DNA of 64,000 bases from Paenibacillus curdlanolyticus YK9 (GCF_000179615.1 NZ_AEDD01000002.1:186001-250000); one strand, 5' to 3'. Numbered from the stretch's first letter, positions 26,373 through 35,495 are shown. The notes: generated by a model not told the origin, from the letters alone. Program-made: numbers and translations.

Positions 26373-27413
26373 ATGGAACGTGCATTTGCTTCAAGATGGG
26401 CACGGAATGTGTGTATGACGGTGTGCGGCCTGATCGTCTTGATGTACATCGGGTCGCGGTTTTTTACACACATCGATCTGGCGCTTTACGGTTACATGGT
26501 TGGCACGGTTGTTTTCATTTGCGGCTTTTTCTACCGGTTTATGGCTTGGGCGGATCGACCGCCGACCAAAATCATTTTGCGTAAAGGAATCAAGCTGTTA
26601 TTGCGCAAATCGACGCCTGCGACGGCAGCCGACCACTTGGTCGTCTACCGGTTTATTTGGAATCGCGGGTGGTACCGATGGCTGCAGCATGTTTTGCTGG
26701 GATGGGGCTGCATCCTGTCCGCATTCGTCACATTCCCGCTCGTTTTCGGCTGGATGTACTTCACGATGGCGGACAATGGCTACTATACCGTTGTGATGTT
26801 CGGGATTAATCTGATGCGGATCGAGGCGGACGGCATCATCGCCTACTTGTTTTTCAATGCCTTGAATATAACGGCTTTTATGGTAATCGGGGGCGTATGC
26901 ATGGCATTAAATCGCCGACTGCGCAACATGCAGGCTCGGGCTGAGCAATCGTTCGCGTATGATTTTCTGCCGCTGTATCTGCTTTTATTTATCTCAGTAA
27001 CGGGGCTCATTCTCACGTTCAACAACATGTTTCTGGAAGGGTTCGGCCATCCGGTCATGTCGATGATCCACCAATGGTCCGTTATTATTACGCTGATTTA
27101 CCTGCCGTTTGGCAAGCTTGCGCATATCCCGTTCCGCCCGATGAGCCTGCTCGCTAGAAACTATCGTGAGCATTACGGGACGACGGAGCCGAAGGCGTGC
27201 AAGGTTTGCGGGGCGCATTATGTATCCGCCGAACAAGCGCAGGATGTTGTCGACGTGCTGAAACATAGCGAAATGGCATTCATCACCGAAGAAGGCTACC
27301 ATCTGGCTGAGTTGTGCCTGCCTTGCCGCCGCAAATATCGCATATCGCGTATAACCGGCATCCCAACGCATCAAATCCGAGTCAAGGAGGCGAACCAGAA
27401 TGCCAAAGGATAA
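26373..27413 (+). CDS. Polytopic membrane protein of the nitrate reductase operon (cytochrome b/NarI-like, uncertain)
   Basis: A 346-residue protein with about six to seven membrane helices and a soluble C-terminus containing two Cys pairs (CKVCGAHYVSAEQ and LCLPCRRKYR), a possible zinc or Fe-S site. Membrane-placed histidines (RWLQHVLLGWGC; MIHQWSVIITLIYLPFGKLAHIPF) could bind b-type haem or a quinol, as in NarI-like subunits, but the match is distant. ATG 26373 with GAGGGG 8 nt upstream is preferred; 26367 is possible. It overlaps the Mo-subunit gene by 14 nt, so it is probably the quinol-oxidising membrane partner. Haem content is inference. Confidence 0.65.
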   Translation: MERAFASRWARNVCMTVCGLIVLMYIGSRFFTHIDLALYGYMVGTVVFICGFFYRFMAWADRPPTKIILRKGIKLLLRKSTPATAADHLVVYRFIWNRGWYRWLQHVLLGWGCILSAFVTFPLVFGWMYFTMADNGYYTVVMFGINLMRIEADGIIAYLFFNALNITAFMVIGGVCMALNRRLRNMQARAEQSFAYDFLPLYLLLFISVTGLILTFNNMFLEGFGHPVMSMIHQWSVIITLIYLPFGKLAHIPFRPMSLLARNYREHYGTTEPKACKVCGAHYVSAEQAQDVVDVLKHSEMAFITEEGYHLAELCLPCRRKYRISRITGIPTHQIRVKEANQNAKG

Positions 27414-29598
27414 ATTTTTTAAGGTCATTGCGAATAAGGAGCATCCCGGCGAGCGGCTCGTGCCGACCCATTGCTCTTACTGTGGCATGCAGTGCGGCAT
27501 GAATTTGCGAGTGGATACCGGTTCTAACAAAATTATCGGCGTCGAACCGCGATATGACTGGCCGGTTTCGCTTGGCAAAATGTGCCCGAAAGGGGTAACC
27601 GCTTACCAGCAAACGAATCATGAAGATCGCCTGTTGAAGCCCTTGATCCGGGACGACCGGTCGCTTCGAGGAACGAAAGAAGGCTTCCGCGAAGCGACAT
27701 GGGAGGAAGCTTATGATCTGGTCGTTCGCCGGTTTCAGGAGCTGCAGCAGGGGTATGGTCCGGATGCTTTATCCGTCTTCAGCGGCGTGTCCATGACGAA
27801 TGAAAAATGCTACCTGACAGGCAAGTTCGCGCGAGTCGGCTTACGTACGAGATATATCGATTACAACGGCCGCTTCTGCATGTCGAGCGCAGCCGCCGGA
27901 TTTTTACGCACCTTCGGCATTGACCGAGGTTCAACGCTTCCATGGACGGATCTGCACGAGACGGATTGCCTTTTCATTGCAGGGAGCAACACGGCGGAAT
28001 GCCACCCGACGTCGATGTTCCGGATTTGGGAGGTTCAGAACCGGGGCGGCTATTTGATCGTCGTGGATCCTCGGGAGACGCCGATCGCAAGACGGGCGGA
28101 TGTGCATCTGGATCTTCGTCCGGGCACAGATCTGGCGCTTGCCAATTGTATGCTTCACTTGCTCATTAAGGGCGGCTACGCCGACGAACGGTTTATCGCT
28201 GAGCATACGAGCGGTTACGCAGAGTTAGAGGAGCTTGTGAGCAGCTTTACGCCGGAATATACGAGCGAAATTACGGGCGTTGCGCCGGAGAAGCTGATCC
28301 GAGCTGCCGAAATTTACGGGAAAGCGCCGAATGCGGTCGTCATGTTCGCCCGGGGCATTGAACAGCAGCATAAAGGGTCGGATAATGTATCCGCCTACAC
28401 GAATATGTGCTTGGTGACGGGCAAAATCGGCCGGCCCAAATCCGGCGTCGCAACCTTTACAGGGCAGGGCAACGGGCAAGGCGGACGGGAGCACGGCCAG
28501 AAAGCGGATGCGCTGCCGGGTTATCGGAAAATCACGAATCCGAAGCATGTGGAGGAAGTGTCCAAGGTGTGGGGCATTCCGCCTGAGGAAATGCCGCAAC
28601 CGGGCGTCTCCGCCTATGAAATGTTTGGGCTGATGAAGGAGAAGACGATTCGCGGGCTTTACCTGCTCTGCTCGAATCCGGCGGTGTCCGCCCCGAATCT
28701 GAACGAGGTGCGCAGTGCGCTTATGAGCCTTGATTTTATGGTATGCTCCGATATTTTCTTGTCTGAATCGGCGGAATATGCTGACGTTGTTCTTCCGTCG
28801 ACGACGTGGAGCGAAGATGAGGGAACCGTCACGAATCTGGAGGGCCGCATCATTAAAATCAATAAAGCACAGGAACCGATCGGCCTATCAAAGCCCGATT
28901 GGCTCATGCAGGTAGAACTGGCCGAGCGGCTCGGCAGAGGGCAATATTTCCGGCATTTGCGATCCCCCCGGGCGATCAATGATGAATTTCGCCTCGCTTC
29001 CAAGGGAGGCTATGCCGACTACTACGGCGCGACGTGGGAGAAGATCGACAAACAGCAGGGCGTCTTTTGGCCTTGCAAGGACGAATCGGACGAGGGGACG
29101 CCCCATATGTTTCTGGATAAGCAATTTTACCATCCCGATAAGAAAGCGAAGCTGTGCGCGCTGCCGTATCGGGCGCCAGCCGAAGAGCCGTGCGAGGAGT
29201 TCCCGCTGCGCCTGACGACGGGGCGTGTCGTCTACCATTACTTATCGGGCAATCAGACGAGACGCATTCCGTTCCTGCACGCGATGTGCCCGGAGCCTTT
29301 CGTCGAGGTGCATCCGGCAACCGCCCAGCTGTATCAAATCGAGCATGAAGAGCTCGTAAAGCTGGTTACCCGCCGAGGAGAAGCGTTCTTCAAGGTGAAG
29401 CTGACCGAGGCGATTCGCCCGGACACGGTTTTCGTGCCGTATCACTTCGGCCATGATGAGTCGGTTAATCTGCTTACGATTGCCGCGCTTGATCCGATGT
29501 CCAGAATGCCGGAGTTTAAAGTTTGCGCGGTACAAATTCATCAGGCAGCAAAACCCCAGTCGAAGCAGCCATCACGAAACGAGGCGGTTATCCGATGA
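27400..29598 (+). CDS. Molybdopterin nitrate reductase catalytic subunit (NasC/NarB/NapA type)
   Basis: A 732-residue bis-MGD enzyme. An N-terminal [4Fe-4S] site is formed by CSYCGMQCGMN and the later GKMCPKG. The Mo ligand region is NGRFCMSSAAAGFLRTFG (Cys ligand), typical of Nas/Nap enzymes, and VVDPRETPIARRADVHLDLRPGTDLAL and TGKIGRPKSGVATFTGQGNGQGG bind the cofactor. There is no Tat signal, so it is cytoplasmic. AAGGAGG precedes ATG 27400. It is followed by a four-cluster ferredoxin and a Tat-exported Rieske protein, a partner set I do not know from standard Nar, Nap or Nas systems. Nitrate as substrate is supported by narK and nirBD nearby. Confidence 0.88.
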   Translation: MPKDKFFKVIANKEHPGERLVPTHCSYCGMQCGMNLRVDTGSNKIIGVEPRYDWPVSLGKMCPKGVTAYQQTNHEDRLLKPLIRDDRSLRGTKEGFREATWEEAYDLVVRRFQELQQGYGPDALSVFSGVSMTNEKCYLTGKFARVGLRTRYIDYNGRFCMSSAAAGFLRTFGIDRGSTLPWTDLHETDCLFIAGSNTAECHPTSMFRIWEVQNRGGYLIVVDPRETPIARRADVHLDLRPGTDLALANCMLHLLIKGGYADERFIAEHTSGYAELEELVSSFTPEYTSEITGVAPEKLIRAAEIYGKAPNAVVMFARGIEQQHKGSDNVSAYTNMCLVTGKIGRPKSGVATFTGQGNGQGGREHGQKADALPGYRKITNPKHVEEVSKVWGIPPEEMPQPGVSAYEMFGLMKEKTIRGLYLLCSNPAVSAPNLNEVRSALMSLDFMVCSDIFLSESAEYADVVLPSTTWSEDEGTVTNLEGRIIKINKAQEPIGLSKPDWLMQVELAERLGRGQYFRHLRSPRAINDEFRLASKGGYADYYGATWEKIDKQQGVFWPCKDESDEGTPHMFLDKQFYHPDKKAKLCALPYRAPAEEPCEEFPLRLTTGRVVYHYLSGNQTRRIPFLHAMCPEPFVEVHPATAQLYQIEHEELVKLVTRRGEAFFKVKLTEAIRPDTVFVPYHFGHDESVNLLTIAALDPMSRMPEFKVCAVQIHQAAKPQSKQPSRNEAVIR

Positions 29599-30158
29599 AG
29601 CAGCATTTATATATCGAAATGGACAATTGCATCGGCTGCCGGAGCTGTTTGGCGGCATGTACGCAGTGCGGCGGTCATGACGAGCGTAACCGGAATTATG
29701 TGTATGACGTGAACCCGCTCGTCAATCGGCAGACCATTCCGCTCATGTGCCTGCACTGCGTTAACCCGGCTTGTGCGCGAAGTTGTCCGGCCCAAGCGAT
29801 ACAGGTGACGCCTGAAGGCGCGGTTCTTTCCGCTTTGGTGGAGAAGTGCATCGGCTGCCAGAACTGTACGATCGCTTGTCCCTACGGCATTCCGAAATTC
29901 GATCAGGAGCAAAACCTGATGTACAAATGCGACCTCTGCTATGACCGCACGAAGGACGGTATTCCTCCCATGTGCGCTTCGGTTTGTCCGACGAATACAT
30001 TGCAATGGCTGTCTGAAGAGGAATTGAAGCAAAAGCAGGATCAGCACCAGCTAGGCAAGTGGACGGCCAGCCGAATGCCGCTCGATCCGCTTGAGGGAGA
30101 AACCAACGTCAAGATTAGCCTCCCGGGCATTTTGCAAGGGAAACAAAAGCTGTTCTAG
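29595..30158 (+). CDS. Four-cluster ferredoxin-type electron transfer subunit
   Basis: A 187-residue iron-sulfur protein of the NrfC/PsrB/DmsB/NapG kind. Four Cys groups are visible: CIGCRSCLAAC, CLHCVNPACARSCP, CIGCQNCTIACP and CDLCYDRTKDG...CASVCP, enough for four [4Fe-4S] clusters. ATG 29595 overlaps the TGA of the Mo-subunit gene (ATGA), indicating translational coupling. No signal peptide. It should carry electrons from the membrane partner to the molybdenum subunit. Confidence 0.92.
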   Translation: MKQHLYIEMDNCIGCRSCLAACTQCGGHDERNRNYVYDVNPLVNRQTIPLMCLHCVNPACARSCPAQAIQVTPEGAVLSALVEKCIGCQNCTIACPYGIPKFDQEQNLMYKCDLCYDRTKDGIPPMCASVCPTNTLQWLSEEELKQKQDQHQLGKWTASRMPLDPLEGETNVKISLPGILQGKQKLF

Positions 30159-30177
30159 GGCAAGAGGAGGGCTTGCG

Positions 30178-30720
30178 ATGATCGATGAAAACGAGAATGT
30201 GAATCGTAATGCTGCGGTTCCATACGACGAGGATAATTACACGCACAATATCCGGAAAGACAATGAGCGGAAGCTGGATCGGCGCAGCTTCTTGAAAACG
30301 ATGGCCGGCGCCGCGGGCGTGTTCGCGATTTCGACGCTGCCGTGGGGGGCTATCGCTGCCAAGCATCTGGTCAACGGAGATAAACGTGCCTATCCGAAAA
30401 ACAAAATAACAGCGCTCACCGACATTGGGGTAGGGGAAGCGGTTGAGTTCGCCTATCCGGGCGAGCATGATTCGGCGCTTCTGGTCCGTCTTTCGGAAGG
30501 CACTTTCAAAGCCTATCAGAATGCATGCACCCACTTGAAATGCCCGGTCTTCTGGAGCAAGGACCAGCGGGAGCTCGTATGCCCTTGCCACCACGGCTTA
30601 TTCGATGTTCATACAGGGAAGCCGACTGCTGGTCCGCCGAAGCGGCCGCTGCCCGAAATCCAGCTCACTGTGGAGAGCGGGACGGTGTATGCGACAGGGG
30701 TGAAGCGCTATGAAACGTAG
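30178..30720 (+). CDS. Tat-exported Rieske [2Fe-2S] protein
   Basis: A 180-residue protein. After a hydrophilic start (residues 1-37) comes a twin-arginine signal/anchor, DRRSFLKTMAGAAGVFAIS (about 38-56). The Rieske ligands follow as CTHLKC and CPCHHG, with KPTAGPPKRPLPEI after them, as in QcrA-type and other Rieske proteins. It would lie on the outer face of the membrane, whereas the Mo subunit has no export signal, so it may take part in quinol oxidation by the membrane partner. AGAGGAGGG precedes ATG 30178. Overlaps the next gene by 11 nt. Confidence 0.9.
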   Translation: MIDENENVNRNAAVPYDEDNYTHNIRKDNERKLDRRSFLKTMAGAAGVFAISTLPWGAIAAKHLVNGDKRAYPKNKITALTDIGVGEAVEFAYPGEHDSALLVRLSEGTFKAYQNACTHLKCPVFWSKDQRELVCPCHHGLFDVHTGKPTAGPPKRPLPEIQLTVESGTVYATGVKRYET

Positions 30721-30898
30721 TTACAGGGGCGTCATTTATTTAAGCCTGGTGCTGCTCGCCAATATCGTGTTTACGCAGCAGGTCGTGAATGCTTTTTTCT
30801 ATGAGCAATATGAGAAAGTGCTGTTGTTCGCGGGTTTGAATGTGATCCTGTTTCCGCTCGCCATCTGGATTTACCGAAGGGAACGGAATGCTGGCTAG
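30710..30898 (+). CDS. Small two-helix membrane protein in the nitrate reductase operon
   Basis: A 62-residue protein with two hydrophobic helices (GVIYLSLVLLANIVFTQQVVNAFFY and LLFAGLNVILFPLAIWIYRR). It overlaps the Rieske gene by 11 nt, so it is translated from the same message. Not recognised; its position suggests an accessory or anchoring subunit of the nitrate reductase membrane complex. Confidence 0.7.
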   Translation: MKRSYRGVIYLSLVLLANIVFTQQVVNAFFYEQYEKVLLFAGLNVILFPLAIWIYRRERNAG

Positions 30899-30919
30899 CA
30901 GCTAGTGAGGAGGGATTGG

Positions 30920-31255
30920 ATGATTTGCGAATACGATGTGGAGCTTTGCTTTATTCGTCCTCGCAGTCGGGGGGAAGCATCGCTGCTGGAAGAGGTTTGC
31001 GAGCTTATGCGCCACCTGTTTACAGGAGCCCGCACGGACGTGGAGCCTGCAGAGGAAGAAGGATTAGACGTGGCCGTCGCGAAGGTGAACGGCCTTGCCG
31101 TTTGGGAGAACGAAGAGGATTTGCTGGATTGGCTGGATGCCGCGCTGCCGGAATCGTGGTGGAATTGGCTTGCTGGCTACAAGGTGAACGTGTTGAAGAA
31201 GGAAGATGCAGGGCCGTGTCTGCTGAAGAAAAGGGGGAGCTGGAATGGATGTTGA
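30920..31255 (+). CDS. Hypothetical protein of the nitrate reductase operon
   Basis: A 111-residue soluble, acidic protein (MICEYDVELCFIRPRS start; LLDWLDAALPESWWNWLAGY near the C-terminus). GAGGAGGG precedes ATG 30920. It lies between the small membrane protein and another hypothetical gene, which it overlaps by 11 nt. I do not recognise a family; a role as maturation chaperone (as NapD or NarJ elsewhere) is possible but no motif supports it. Confidence 0.6.
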   Translation: MICEYDVELCFIRPRSRGEASLLEEVCELMRHLFTGARTDVEPAEEEGLDVAVAKVNGLAVWENEEDLLDWLDAALPESWWNWLAGYKVNVLKKEDAGPCLLKKRGSWNGC

Positions 31256-31541
31256 AGCAGCGATCAGGCCGCTGTGCGGCAGAATGGTAGAAGTGTGCAT
31301 CGAAGACCTCGCTGGCCGTGACCCCGTCGCCCCTCCACGTACGTTTGAGCTATTGCGTGTGAAGCTGCTCCCGGAAGGGACGCATCTGCAATGTTATTTG
31401 AATGTGACGCAATTTCTATCGATTCCTGTATTCGGCGACGAACGGACGAAGCTGACACTGGATGGGCCAAGCGGAACGACGTTCGTATCCGAGGATTCGC
31501 ACGGACAGCTTCGATATACGATGTTCTGGAAATCGTCATAA
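31245..31541 (+). CDS. Hypothetical protein of the nitrate reductase operon
   Basis: A 98-residue soluble protein predicted to be mostly beta (FELLRVKLLPEGTHLQCYLNVTQFLSIPVFGDERTKL). GGGGGAG precedes ATG 31245, which lies inside the previous gene, suggesting coupled translation. Family not recognised. Its place at the end of the nitrate reductase gene string, before the ric gene, suggests an accessory role. Confidence 0.6.
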   Translation: MDVEAAIRPLCGRMVEVCIEDLAGRDPVAPPRTFELLRVKLLPEGTHLQCYLNVTQFLSIPVFGDERTKLTLDGPSGTTFVSEDSHGQLRYTMFWKSS

Positions 31542-31628
31542 ATCGTGTGATTGCCCGCACAGCGGGAGGATTTGCGCCGGGATATGATGGATTTGCTAAA
31601 ACACGGATGTAAAGAGGAGGCAGGAAAG

Positions 31629-32876
31629 ATGGAGATCAGATTCGACGGATCGAATAAGATTGGCGACATCGTGACCGCTTTTCCAGGCGCTAGCAATCTG
31701 TTTAAGGCCCACCGTATTGATTTTTGCTGCGGCGGTAACGAACCGCTCGGTTCGGTGCTTCAACTGAAGGGGATTGATGAGCCTTCGTTCCTTGCGTCGC
31801 TTCAAGAAAGCTTCGCAAGCTGGCAGCAGCGGCAGCATGAAGCGAGAGATTGGCGCGAGGCAGGCTTGTCCGAGATGATCGATCACATCGTAACCAAACA
31901 CCATGCTTACCTACAGGCGGAATTGCCGCTGCTCAGCGAATTCGTAACGAAGGTGCTGCGTGTTCATGGCCATCACGAAGAGGAAGGCGATCGGCTCGTG
32001 AAGCTGCATACGCTGTTCCATCAGATGAAGACCGAGCTCGAGCAGCACTTGATTGTCGAAGAATCGGTTGTCTTTCCGCTCATTCAAGCGTATGAGGCTG
32101 CGCCGTCAGCAGAACAGCTGGCGGGAACGCTTCAGAAGGTCGATGAGCTGGAATCCGATCACAGCCAAGTCGGCGATCTCTTGAAGGAAATGAGAGCCGT
32201 GACGAGCGATTATACGCTGCCGGACGGCGCTTGCCGCACGTATACCGTCACGTTTCAGAAGCTTGTTGAACTGGAAAGCGACCTTTTCGAACATATCCAT
32301 CTGGAAAATAACGTGTTGTTTCAGCGGCTTGCCGAACTGTCCGCCTCTGAGAAGGAGACGTTAAGCGCACCGCTCCGAGCGCTTATGCAGGAGCATATTC
32401 CTTTGCGCGAACAGATGGAACAATTCTACGCAATCGCGCAGCAGATCGGAGCAACTGACGGAATTGCGGATTGGACGGCCTCTTTGTTTGTATTGAAGGA
32501 GATGGTGAGAGCGTTTGTTCGAGAGCTGGAGCCGCATTCCGCCAAGGAGGAAGATATTCTATTCCCGATGGTTGCCCGATTTGTGGGTTACGAGACAGGG
32601 CCAGTCGCAGTGATGGAGTTCGAGCATGAGCAGGCGAAGCTCCACCTCCAGCAGTATCTTGAAGCTGTGTCGGCGCTGGTGCTCGGAACGACCGTTTCTG
32701 CGACAGCAGCGGCGGACATTGCTGCGGATTTGATCGAAGCTTATCACATTCTAACCGGCCACTTCATGAAGGAGGAAACGGTGCTGTTCCCGATGGCGCA
32801 GCGGTTGTTTACGCCCATCGAGATGGAGGAGCTTGCCGCCAAGTTTAACGCATTAAGCATTCATTCTGTATCATAA
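31629..32876 (+). CDS. ric: Iron-sulfur cluster repair di-iron protein Ric with two hemerythrin domains
   Basis: A 415-residue protein. Residues ~1-55 form the ScdA/DUF542 N-terminal domain (KIGDIVTAFPGASNLFKAHRIDFCCGGNEPL). A first HHE hemerythrin domain follows (DHIVTKHHAYL..., EEESV-type HLIVEESVVFPL, HIHLENNVLF), then a second one (LMQEHIPLREQM..., HSAKEEDILFPM, EFEHEQAKLHL, HFMKEETVLFPM). Usual Ric proteins (ScdA, YtfE) have one hemerythrin domain and about 220-240 residues, so this one is nearly double. Ric repairs Fe-S clusters hurt by nitric oxide, which fits its place between nitrate and nitrite reductase genes. GGAGG precedes ATG 31629. Confidence 0.88.
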   Translation: MEIRFDGSNKIGDIVTAFPGASNLFKAHRIDFCCGGNEPLGSVLQLKGIDEPSFLASLQESFASWQQRQHEARDWREAGLSEMIDHIVTKHHAYLQAELPLLSEFVTKVLRVHGHHEEEGDRLVKLHTLFHQMKTELEQHLIVEESVVFPLIQAYEAAPSAEQLAGTLQKVDELESDHSQVGDLLKEMRAVTSDYTLPDGACRTYTVTFQKLVELESDLFEHIHLENNVLFQRLAELSASEKETLSAPLRALMQEHIPLREQMEQFYAIAQQIGATDGIADWTASLFVLKEMVRAFVRELEPHSAKEEDILFPMVARFVGYETGPVAVMEFEHEQAKLHLQQYLEAVSALVLGTTVSATAAADIAADLIEAYHILTGHFMKEETVLFPMAQRLFTPIEMEELAAKFNALSIHSVS

Positions 32877-32886
32877 CGGGTATTGG

Positions 32887-32933
32887 GTCCGCAGCTATCT
32901 TCCGTAAAGGAAGGCATGCGGACTTATTTTTTT
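32887..32933 (+). terminator. Rho-independent terminator between ric and nirB
   Basis: GTCCGCA (32887-32893) pairs with TGCGGAC (32917-32923), with an inner CTTCC/GGAAG stem, followed by a T-rich run. Confidence 0.85.
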
Positions 32934-32937
32934 ACAT

Positions 32938-32980
32938 GGTGATTTATGTCACAGGCAGACGGTTTTGCCTTCGTTATAAT
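32938..32980 (+). promoter_or_regulatory. Fnr-activated promoter of nirB
   Basis: GGTGATTTATGTCACA (32938-32953) matches TGTGA-N6-TCACA with one mismatch. A perfect TATAAT (32975-32980) starts 29.5 nt after the dyad centre, identical to the nitrate reductase promoter. Confidence 0.85.
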
Positions 32981-33014
32981 CAAGCCATAACTACCGACAA
33001 GGAAGTGATTGAGG

Positions 33015-35465
33015 ATGGCTGAACCCAACATGAAACGCCGCAAGCTGGTCCTGATCGGCAACGGCATGGCAGGCGTAAATACATTGGAGCAAATCCTGAA
33101 GCTGACGAATGCATTCGACATTTGCGTGTACGGAGAAGAACCTTACCCGAATTATAACCGCATCCAGCTTTCATACGTCCTTGAGGGCAGCAAGCGCATC
33201 GACGACATCATTCTGAACAGCCGCGAATGGTACGAGGAGAACGGCATTCAGCTGCATACGGGAACGAAAGTTGTACGGATCGATACGAAGGACAAACGAA
33301 TTTATACAGCAGAGGGCGAAACCGCCGAATACGACGTTCTGATCATTGCTACAGGCTCAAAGCCGTTCATCCTTCCGGTGCCTGGCGCGAATAAAGACGG
33401 CGTGATCGGATTCCGAGATATTGCGGATTGCGAGACGATGATCGACGCCTCCCGCACATTCAAGCAAGCGGCAGTGATCGGCGGCGGTCTGCTTGGACTT
33501 GAAGCGGCCAAAGGGCTTGTGCAGCTCGGCATGGAAACAACGGTCGTTCATCTGATGGATTCGCTGATGGAGCGCCAACTGGACGAGGTGGCTTCCGGCA
33601 TGCTGAAGGCAGAACTGGAACGGCAAGGCATCCGCTTCCGGATGGGAACGAAAACGACGGAGGTGCTAGGCGGTTCCGAGGTCAGCGGCCTGCGTTTCGC
33701 GGACGGTACGGAGCTTGAGGCGCAGCTGGTCGTCATGTCGGCAGGCATTGTGCCTCATATCGAACTCGCGAAGGAGAGCGGAATCGAGACAGGCCGGGGC
33801 ATCCTCGTGAATGATTTTATGCAGACGAGCGCACCGGATGTGTACGCAGTCGGTGAATGCTGCGAGCACCGTGGCGTTTGTTATGGCCTTGTTGCACCGC
33901 TCTTCGAGCAAGGCGCGGTGTTGGCCAAAACGATTGCGGGCATTGAAGCCGCACCGTACGAAGGCTCGTCGGTATCGACGAAACTCAAAATCTCTGGCGT
34001 CGACGTTTTCTCGGCAGGCGAATATCTGGAACGGCCTGATCATCAGGTTTTGCGCATTCACGATGACTGGCACGGTCATTACAAGAAAGTGCTGCTTCGC
34101 GATAAGAGGATCGTCGGCGCCGTCATGTACGGTGAAGTGTCGGATGCCCCGCTGCTCACGCGACTGATCCGAGATGGCGCCTTGATGACCGATGAACGCT
34201 ACGCTGAGCTGTTCGGCGGCGGGACTGCATGCTGCGGCGGGGGAAATAAGGAATCGATCGTGCAAGCAATGGCGGACGACGAAATCGTCTGCGGCTGCAA
34301 CGGCGTAACCAAGGGCGATATCGTCCGCGTCATTCAAGTCGACGGTCTGACAACCGTTGACCAAATCAAAATGAAAACCGGAGCGACGCGATCATGCGGC
34401 GGGTGCAAACCGCTCGTGGAGCAGCTGCTGCAGTTCGTGCTTGGCGACAGCTATCAGGAGCAGCAGCCAGTTAAGAAAGGAATTTGTGGTTGCACGACAC
34501 ACAGCCGAGACGAGATTGTGGCGGCGATCAAAGGCATGCATTTGACAAGCGTGCGCGAGGTCATGATGGTTCTGGAATGGCAGCAGAGCGAAGGCTGTTC
34601 GAAATGCCGCCCTGCGTTGAACTACTATCTTGGCATGGCGTGGCCAGCGGAATACGAGGATAGCCGGCAGTCGCGCTTTGTCAATGAACGGCTGCATGCC
34701 AATATCCAAAATGATGGCACGTACAGCGTTATTCCGCGGATGTATGGCGGAGTCACGACGCCAGAGCAGCTTCGCCAGATCGCAGATGCCGCCGACAAAT
34801 ACGAAGCCAAAATGGTCAAAGTGACCGGCGGACAGCGGATTGATTTACTTGGCATCCATAAGGCGGATTTGCCAGCGATCTGGAAGGATCTCGGCATGCC
34901 GTCAGGCTATGGCTACGCGAAGGCGCTTCGTACCGTCAAAACCTGCGTAGGTTCCCAATTTTGCCGGTTCGGAACGCAGGATACGATCGCGATGGGCATC
35001 CAACTCGAGAAGAAGTTCGAACGGCTGTGGATGCCGGCCAAATTTAAAATGGCTGTCAACGGCTGCCCGCGCAACTGCGCGGAATCGGGGACGAAGGATC
35101 TTGGCATAGTCGGCAATGAAGGCGGCTGGGAAATCTACGTGGGCGGCAACGGCGGCATTCGCATGAAGGAAGCGGAGCTCCTGTGCAAAGTGAAAACGAA
35201 TGAAGAGCTGGAGGAAATCTGTGGAGCATTCATTCAACATTATCGGGAAACCGGCAATTATGGCGAACGAACGTCGGAATGGATCGAGCGACTGGGCATC
35301 GAGCATGTGCGAGCTGTCGTGGTTGATGACTTGGCACGCCGGCAAGCCTTAGCTCAAGGCGTTGAGGACGCGCTCGCTGAGCTTCAAGATCCTTGGCAGG
35401 AAGTGATCGAGAGCGAGAAGCTGCAGCGCGATTATTATCAGGCAGTCGAGGTTGATGTGAAATAG
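33015..35465 (+). CDS. nirB: NAD(P)H-dependent nitrite reductase large subunit
   Basis: An 816-residue enzyme that reduces nitrite to ammonium. In order: FAD motif LVLIGNGMAGVNTLE, NAD motif AAVIGGGLLGLEAAKGL (about 150), then two BFD-like [2Fe-2S] units (CGCNGVTKGDIV...SCGGCKPL and CGCTTHSRDEIV...CSKCRPAL). The C-terminal half has the sirohaem/[4Fe-4S] ligands CVGSQFCRFG and GCPRNCAESG. ATG 33015 follows GGAAGTG by 7 nt. It starts the nirB-nirD-hemerythrin-adhE gene string behind an Fnr-type promoter. Confidence 0.97.
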   Translation: MAEPNMKRRKLVLIGNGMAGVNTLEQILKLTNAFDICVYGEEPYPNYNRIQLSYVLEGSKRIDDIILNSREWYEENGIQLHTGTKVVRIDTKDKRIYTAEGETAEYDVLIIATGSKPFILPVPGANKDGVIGFRDIADCETMIDASRTFKQAAVIGGGLLGLEAAKGLVQLGMETTVVHLMDSLMERQLDEVASGMLKAELERQGIRFRMGTKTTEVLGGSEVSGLRFADGTELEAQLVVMSAGIVPHIELAKESGIETGRGILVNDFMQTSAPDVYAVGECCEHRGVCYGLVAPLFEQGAVLAKTIAGIEAAPYEGSSVSTKLKISGVDVFSAGEYLERPDHQVLRIHDDWHGHYKKVLLRDKRIVGAVMYGEVSDAPLLTRLIRDGALMTDERYAELFGGGTACCGGGNKESIVQAMADDEIVCGCNGVTKGDIVRVIQVDGLTTVDQIKMKTGATRSCGGCKPLVEQLLQFVLGDSYQEQQPVKKGICGCTTHSRDEIVAAIKGMHLTSVREVMMVLEWQQSEGCSKCRPALNYYLGMAWPAEYEDSRQSRFVNERLHANIQNDGTYSVIPRMYGGVTTPEQLRQIADAADKYEAKMVKVTGGQRIDLLGIHKADLPAIWKDLGMPSGYGYAKALRTVKTCVGSQFCRFGTQDTIAMGIQLEKKFERLWMPAKFKMAVNGCPRNCAESGTKDLGIVGNEGGWEIYVGGNGGIRMKEAELLCKVKTNEELEEICGAFIQHYRETGNYGERTSEWIERLGIEHVRAVVVDDLARRQALAQGVEDALAELQDPWQEVIESEKLQRDYYQAVEVDVK

Positions 35466-35495
35466 AGACAGTAAGATAGATAGGAGTTGGAAGCG

